This document shows, one piece after another, positions 58,401 to 64,000 of a stretch of DNA of 64,000 bases (the stretch's first letter is position 1; the number at the start of each line of letters is the position of its first letter). The translations under genes and the position numbers were made by a program. Origin of the DNA: Chionoecetes opilio. Taxonomy: Eukaryota; Arthropoda; Malacostraca; Decapoda; Majidae. Location of the stretch: positions 31,749 to 95,748 of the forward strand of contig JACEEZ010005884.1 in assembly GCA_016584305.1 (NCBI GenBank). The letters run 5' to 3'. Under the pieces are notes generated by a model. The model worked only from the letters and a program-made list of their open reading frames with translations, searched no databases and was not told the origin of the DNA.

Positions 58401-60060
58401 AGTGGGAACAGGGCGGGGGATTAAAATGCCCCCCGGGGGGGTGGGGCAAGGGCCCGGGGGCCCCGGGGGGACAGGGAGGGTTCCCCCCTCCCGGCAATGC
58501 CGGGGCGTTTTCCAGCCGGGGAGGGAAGTTTCCCCCTATCTCCGCGCGAGGGGGCACTGCCCCCGGTTTAAAGTGCAAAGTAAATACCTGGGGTAAAATG
58601 GAGAAAGGCCCCCCCTGGCACCCTACAGGTAGGGTGCCCGGGGACGTTTTCATGCCACGTCCCGCGGGGGGATTGGATAAAAACCGTTTTTGGGTGTGGG
58701 GACCCCTAACAGGAGCATCACCGTTGAAACACCCCCCACTCCCCCAGAGTTGGGGCTTAACAGATAAAACGAAACCCTGAAGAACCCAAATTAATAGACT
58801 TTGGAGAAAAATAATTTTCCTACAGTAGCTGCAAAGCTGGTTTTACAGTAGCTGCAATAGAACGGTTAGAAAAAGGAAAATGAAGGGGAAGGGGCAGATA
58901 AAAAAAATTTGAAACCGAATAATGGTAGTTTAAAAAATTAAGGATTTGTGCCAAAAAACCCAAAAAAGCTTTTGATAATTCAAGGGCATCCGGCCCAAAA
59001 TTTCACCAAAACCCCTAAAGGAGGATGAACCCAAAATTCAGTTTGGAAACTAGAAAATCGCCATCAGATCGTCCTTTACGGAAACCTACAGACGATCAAA
59101 TAGAAGATTGTAAACAGAGGGTGCTTAAGGGAAACTTTTTTTAAGGGATAGATTCAAAAACGTTAGAAAAGGGAGGAAGGTCAAAGGGATAGGATGGTAG
59201 TTTGAAGGCTTAGAACGGTCCCCCCTTCCTTTGGGCCCGGGTTTTTAAAGTAAGCAAATTTTCCCGAAAAGGAAAAAGGTTGGGACCAAAATTTAATTGT
59301 GTGGAGGATAAAGAGGACGACTTTTTCCCCCGGCACCAGTCAATACCTGCTCCCCCTGCTGTCCCGGGCCCCCGGCGGGATGTCCTTAAAGGGAACACCC
59401 TGTAGGAAACCGGACATCGGTGGACTTTGCAGCGCAGTTTTTACAAGTTTTAGTGAGTACAACACAGCTAGCTGACACTAATAAAACATAAATATTAAGC
59501 CACTTTTTTCAAAATAATTAGTGGTAAAATGAAACATTTTCACTTTTGTATTGCTTCTTAGCCATGTGAAGTATTTGTCAGTTTTTTAGATGTTTTATTT
59601 TTTTACCACTGTGAAAAAATTTGTTTAAATTCTCTATACTTTTCCGCTTCCCATTCACTCATTATATACATACATATATTATCTCTTTTTTTTCAAAATT
59701 TGCCTTTAAAAGCACGGAATGAGTGAAGCACTTTTTTTTAATTTAAAAAATTTTTCCTTTTAATTCAGGTAAACACGATTTTTCTGGAAAAAGGTTTTAA
59801 AAAAAATTTCTAACTGAATTTGGGCTGCTGATTACGAAATAAAATCAATTTTGTCTATCCATCAGGATTTCGGATATAGCATTTTTCAATTTTGATGAAA
59901 ATGACCATCCCTATATATAAAGGTTCAAGTAAAAAAAACACGTGATTTTAGAATAAATTTTTTATTCTTAATCAAGGAATTCAAAGATTACAAAAGCCCA
60001 GTACAAGTAAATTAAATATAGTGCCGAATTGAAATAGAAAATATAAACAAACATATATAT
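58400..60060. other. Unassigned sequence
   Basis: GC-rich and corrupted to about 59400, then AT-rich and cleaner. No gene or repeat recognised. Confidence 0.4.
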
Positions 60061-60068
60061 GGTCAAGA

Positions 60069-61090
60069 TCAATGGCAAGTAGCAGTTATGGAATTTTTTT
60101 TTTTTGGCATCTCTGATGTACGTTCTGGGTGTCTCTCATCAAGCCCACAAAAAACCCCCATCGTGAGTCCCCCCCGGCCTTGATACCTTTCTTCCCATGT
60201 TTTAATGCCCTGATAAAACGCTCCCCTTTTTTCCTCGCTAACATCCCCAAGGTTCCCCGGGGAAAACTTGTCCAAATGGCTGTGAAAAATGGGAAACCCT
60301 TTGGGAATACTTTTCTACATCCAAGACTCGCAGGCTCTTTAGAGCCTTCCCAATCTCTTCTATTGTTCTTTTTTATTCCCTAAAAAAATTTTTTCACCAC
60401 TTCAAAATGCATTCAAAGCCTTTCTTCTGTCCTTATTATGTGATAAAAATTTGGATCTCTCATTAGGTTCTTTTTTGAGGTCCATAAAAATTTCCCGCCT
60501 TTTTCTTCTCTTACTAAGACCGGAAAATTTGAAAAATATATACTAAAGCATTCTCCCTGGATCAAGAGCTTTGACGAACTGTTTTCATCAATCCAAGTTT
60601 AGTGAAAGGGGAGGAAAGACAATTTCTTCCTATCCCTGAGGAACATTGAGACATTTTATCGCCAGATCCCAAAACTCTGTACTGAGGCCATTCTTTTTTA
60701 AACCCAATGCTCTGCTGTGCCTACGTCCCGAAACACAAAAAACAGGGGTATTTTTGTGTACCCTCCTTGCTGACCAAAAGAAAGAACCTTTTTAAAAACC
60801 CGACAAAAATTTAAACCCCACCCATGAAATGATATTGAAAACCTCCTAGGACAATTTGATGTTGTTATTTTCTTCTTTAATTTTTACAAAGACTTTTGGT
60901 ACAGGCCATATTTTTTTCCTTTTGTGTAAAGAAACATTTCAAATTCTTTTGGAACTGTCAAAAAAAAGCCCCCAATCCCTTGAATCATATCTAGCAGCCC
61001 ATAAAAAAAAGTGGGGCCCTTTTACACAGAAAATGACAAGTGGCCATCGAATGGAATTATTACGCCCGTTCTATTTCCCTGTTACGTAAA
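60069..61090 (-). pseudogene. Remnant of an uncharacterised arthropod multi-copy family
   Basis: The minus strand reads in pieces ALGLKKNGLSTEFWDLAIK (about 60700-60640), a SKFSGLS-like block (about 60540), a GPQ/LMRDPNF-like block (about 60480-60440) and FPFFTAIW. The longest open piece (60275-60069) is DKFSPGNLGDVSEEKRGAFY, KTWEERYQGRGG and a C-terminal stretch. The end block (PGNLGDVSEE ... ERYQGR) is the hallmark of a widespread arthropod family of unknown function that I know only from memory, often present in many copies. Frameshifts abound. Confidence 0.5.
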
Positions 61091-62980
61091 ATGAGACACC
61101 TGTGCCGGGTTTCACATTCGATTCTTTTGCGTTTTGAAGACAACAGTTCAGCGATTTTTTGGTAGATAAAACTCAACCAAACCCTTTCAAAGCGACTGAG
61201 TAAACAGTTTGGGTTTTTGCCCCACAATTTTCATAGATGGCTAAAAATATCTGTGTGTCTTCTTCATCAGTGGGGGCAGGTGAGCAGAGATTGTTTTTAT
61301 CATTTTTTTGAAGCTCAGTAAATATTGGGGCAGTTTTCTTACATGGGTAAATGGCGAATAGTGAAGGGGTACTTGGGGATTGCAAATATTTTTTGTTTTC
61401 TTATTGAAACCTTTTACATTGACAAGGCGAAATAGCATCATCTAAATGTTGCTTGGTTCTCTCCAAACCCCTAGGCACTCCCCAATTAATTTAGCCTCTT
61501 TCCCTTTAGACCATGAAACCAAAGTCTCAAAACAGGTTTTTCACACTTTGTAGGAGCCCAAGTTGTCTTGGTTCCAAGTGGTACTTTTTAAGTACGCAAA
61601 ATAACCGCTCTTAACAAAGTCAGTAATGTTTTCGCCTCTGGGGCTTCAAAGTAAAGCTTCCACGATGTAGCAAAAAATATTTGGATCATTGAGCACTTTC
61701 TTTTGTGAGATGTTTGAGGCCATTGTTAAGCAGAAAACCAACTGCGGACAAATAAAAAAAAAAAGAGTTTTTAGCTACCTGATTTTCCTTGAATTTGACC
61801 CAACCCCACAAACCCTTTGGATTGTTTCACAAAAAAAAAACAACGGGAAATCAATAAATCCAATTCAAAGTAAAAATTTAATAATAAAACATACCTGCGG
61901 ACATTGCTGGCAAATTGAAATGGTTTTTTCTTTTGTTCATAAAGAATGGGAAGTTATGCATGTTCAAAAAACGAAGATATTCTCCAGTTTATTGGGAGAC
62001 TGAATTAAAAAAAACCACAAATCGGCCCTTTTTCTACACTACTCAATAGATGGAAAATTTTTCTTTAAATTAATGAAAAAAGGAATATATCCTATAGGCC
62101 CAAAAAAGTGATGTATAGAGAAAATATAAGTCAGTTTGAATTCAGCACCCTCAAAATTTCTAAAAACTGTTCTTAAATTCCAGAGAACTTTTTTTTTTTT
62201 TTTTTTTTGACCAGGAATTTAGGACTTAAGAAAAAACCCAAGTCAGAAGTGAGGGTATTTTCGCCAAAGAATTTGCTAAACTTTTATAGAACGGGGAATC
62301 TACCTCGACGCGCAAGGGACTTTTGAGGGGGGACGTTAAACCTTCGCTAGAGGAAGAAACTTAGTGGAATCACCACCTACAGTTCCTCCAGTGTTTTAAA
62401 AACTCAACCACATAACCTAAGCCTCTCAACTAACTTCAAATACTAAAACAATGGACACCGCTAACACATCAGGGGTGCTTCGTTCACCCTTGCCCAGACT
62501 CTTCCTGAGGCCCCCTGGAGCATTAAATATTGCCCACAAGCCGAATTCGCGAATTCTCGGGTATTGATCCAGCTATACTGCCCGGAATTCTAGCTTTGTA
62601 GGATGTCATGAAAAACTCCTTTTTATGGATGAAGGGACAAATATCTTTCATTTGCCACGCCTAAAGCCGGCCCACATCACCCTAATGAAACCAGCGCTTT
62701 ACCAACCACAACAAAAAAGATTTTGAAACTTTTCGGACAAACTTCTTGAAACATTTGGGCACAATGAAAAAACAGTTGGGGTTTTAAAGGGGGTCAATTT
62801 GGGTAAAGCTATTGCACAGTGCGTTTTCCTCGAAGGGCTTTTTTGATGATAGGTAACGCAAACAGAATATCTGGACTTTGTTAATACTTTTCAAGAAATG
62901 CAATTACCCGATGTAATGAAGTTTTTGGAGTTTTTTTTTTACATGATCTTGCTGAAAGGGAAATGTAGAAGGAACAGTTT
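61091..62980. other. Unassigned sequence
   Basis: Minus-strand frames at 61441-61173 contain residues with protein-like composition (PQVPLHYSPFTHVRK) that might be the upstream part of the preceding family, but I recognise no domain. A T run at 62188-62207. The rest is AT-rich without recognised content. Confidence 0.35.
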
Positions 62981-62989
62981 GTCATTAAA

Positions 62990-63822
62990 CTACACCCCCG
63001 CTGGAAGAAACTCCACGATTTGTTCAAAAATTAAAAACTAAAGTGGAGGAAAAGGACAGTGATGTACGTATGTCTGCCTCTACCGTCGCTGGACGTTACC
63101 CATGCACCATTGACGAGGTGGCTCCTGACTCATCCTACGCGGCCGTGACTGCGTCAGGGAAACCGACCTTCACTTGCACATACTGCCAGCGTGAAGGACA
63201 AAACCACTAGTAAGTGTTTTTATTCGTGGCAGGGATCAAGCGTAAAGCCAAGAAAAAGAACAGCTCTCGTGACGCTAGTGATCCTTTAAATGCTCAGTTT
63301 ACCCAAATTTAAATTTTTTATCAAGATGAGACGGCTCCTCCGCGAGGCAGATGCGACCCGCCAACACTACAGTACAAAACCCCAATTTTCTTCCCATCGT
63401 GGCGCGACAGGGAAAAATGTCCATATTGTTTCAATCCATGACAGCACCACCCATTTTACTGATGATTGCTTCACGCTTGTCAAAATAAGAGACAACTTTA
63501 ACCGAGGCCGTGGTATGGGCGGCGAATCGTCGGGGGAATCCGTGCGTCATTTCAAAATCAAAACCAGGTTAGGAAGAAAAGTTTCTAAAGAAAAAAATAC
63601 CCGCAGTGGTGTCAGATGACGGTAAGATATATGCATCTTTAGTTGCCGCTTGCAGTAAGCTAACATAATGGCTTTGGGCACAAAAATGGGACGGTTAAAT
63701 GCATCTTTTGCTGTGGGGTACTGGCGCCACCGTCAATGTGCTGTCAGAAAGGCTTACCTTGCACTAAAATGTGCGTCGCGTGGAAGCCGATGGCCTCTGC
63801 GTCCCAATGACAGGACTTAAGG
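62990..63822 (+). pseudogene. LTR-retrotransposon gag end and protease fragment
   Basis: The plus strand reads PTFTCTYCQREGQNH at about 63165-63210, the start of a C-x2-C-x4-H zinc knuckle broken by two stops before its last Cys. After several frame changes LWGTGATVNVLSERL follows at about 63710-63760, the LVDTGA active-site block of retroelement aspartic proteases with the Asp read as Gly. Then ADGL and PMTGL. It is cut at 63822 by a CR1 copy. A Ty3-type source is likely; it is not from the same lineage as the element at 12-19 kb as far as can be seen, because the overlapping parts are missing there. Confidence 0.55.
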
Positions 63823-64000
63823 TCAGGACAGGGTGAGGTCTTTAAAAACGGACGAAGATATGTGTAAAAGTCTAAATGATTATTTCCTAAGTGTTTTTAC
63901 TGAGAAGGATACACAGAAAATACCTGAAAGTGAACAGATGTTCAAAAGGAAGCGATGAGGAGAAACTCAAATATATTGTGATAACTAGGGAAATGGTAAG
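63823..64000 (+). mobile_element. CR1 LINE, second copy, start
   Basis: GGTCAGGACAGGGTGAGGTC and what follows match the reverse complement of about 17810-17630 in the 16-kb CR1 (linker to RT start: DEDMCRSLNDYFLSVFT ... MFKGSDEEKL). It is 5'-truncated here and continues beyond the window. It interrupts the protease fragment to its left. Confidence 0.8.

Overview
The window looks like repeat-dense nuclear DNA from an arthropod, most likely a decapod crustacean. This is inferred from the families present: several non-LTR retrotransposon families, long GA/CT and TA microsatellites, and a LINE tail at about 39.2-39.8 kb of a type I associate with decapods. No species can be named. I see no intact host gene, no operon structure and no confident RNA gene. 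Almost everything recognisable is a mobile element, many of them nested, or a decayed multi-copy gene family. Symbols are left blank because no named gene is recognised.

Left part (1 to about 19.1 kb, clean sequence). A minus-strand CR1-superfamily element covers about 1-6300. Its ORF1 has a SAP-like, an esterase-like and a CCHC region, followed by an endonuclease; its RT would lie beyond the left edge. It carries two insertions: an RTE-like retrotransposon fragment (291-1475, 10-bp target duplication) in the endonuclease, and a hAT-like DNA transposon (3934-5910, 8-bp target duplication, transposase-like gene broken by one TAG) in ORF1. Then come alternating GA/CT tracts (6.9-8.3 kb), an uncharacterised repeat (9.0-9.5 kb), a decayed nuclease-like gene (about 9.9-11.5 kb) and a Ty3-type LTR element (12163 to about 19560). 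The right LTR of that element is split by a CR1 LINE (16049-19238, 10-bp target duplication).

Middle part (about 19.1-42 kb). Sequence quality alternates. Clean islands hold a roughly 1-kb palindrome (20.2-21.3 kb), a LINE with an LMDD-type RT (28.0-30.9 kb), a LINE 3' end with poly-A (39.2-39.8 kb) and a third RT-bearing LINE (39.9-41.9 kb). Between them lie stretches full of inflated homopolymers and small deletions. The second copies of repeats seen cleanly elsewhere show this is largely sequence error. A block at 21.8-23.6 kb recurs at 24.9-26.6 kb.

Right part (42-64 kb, mostly degraded). A unit of about 4.2 kb is tandemly duplicated (42018-46165 and 46194-50712), with a partial third copy at 31.15-31.9 kb and an inverted partial copy at 52.6-53.4 kb. 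It carries remains of a multi-copy gene family with an HSLTGCDS motif. Two more RTE-like copies follow, one of them lodged in a GC-rich tandem array (55.6-58.4 kb). The end of the window holds remains of an uncharacterised arthropod family (60.1-61.1 kb), a retroelement gag/protease fragment (63.0-63.8 kb) and the start of another CR1 copy running off the right edge.

Taken together the window is a record of successive insertions and duplications rather than a functional gene cluster. No CRISPR array, operon or defence system is present.
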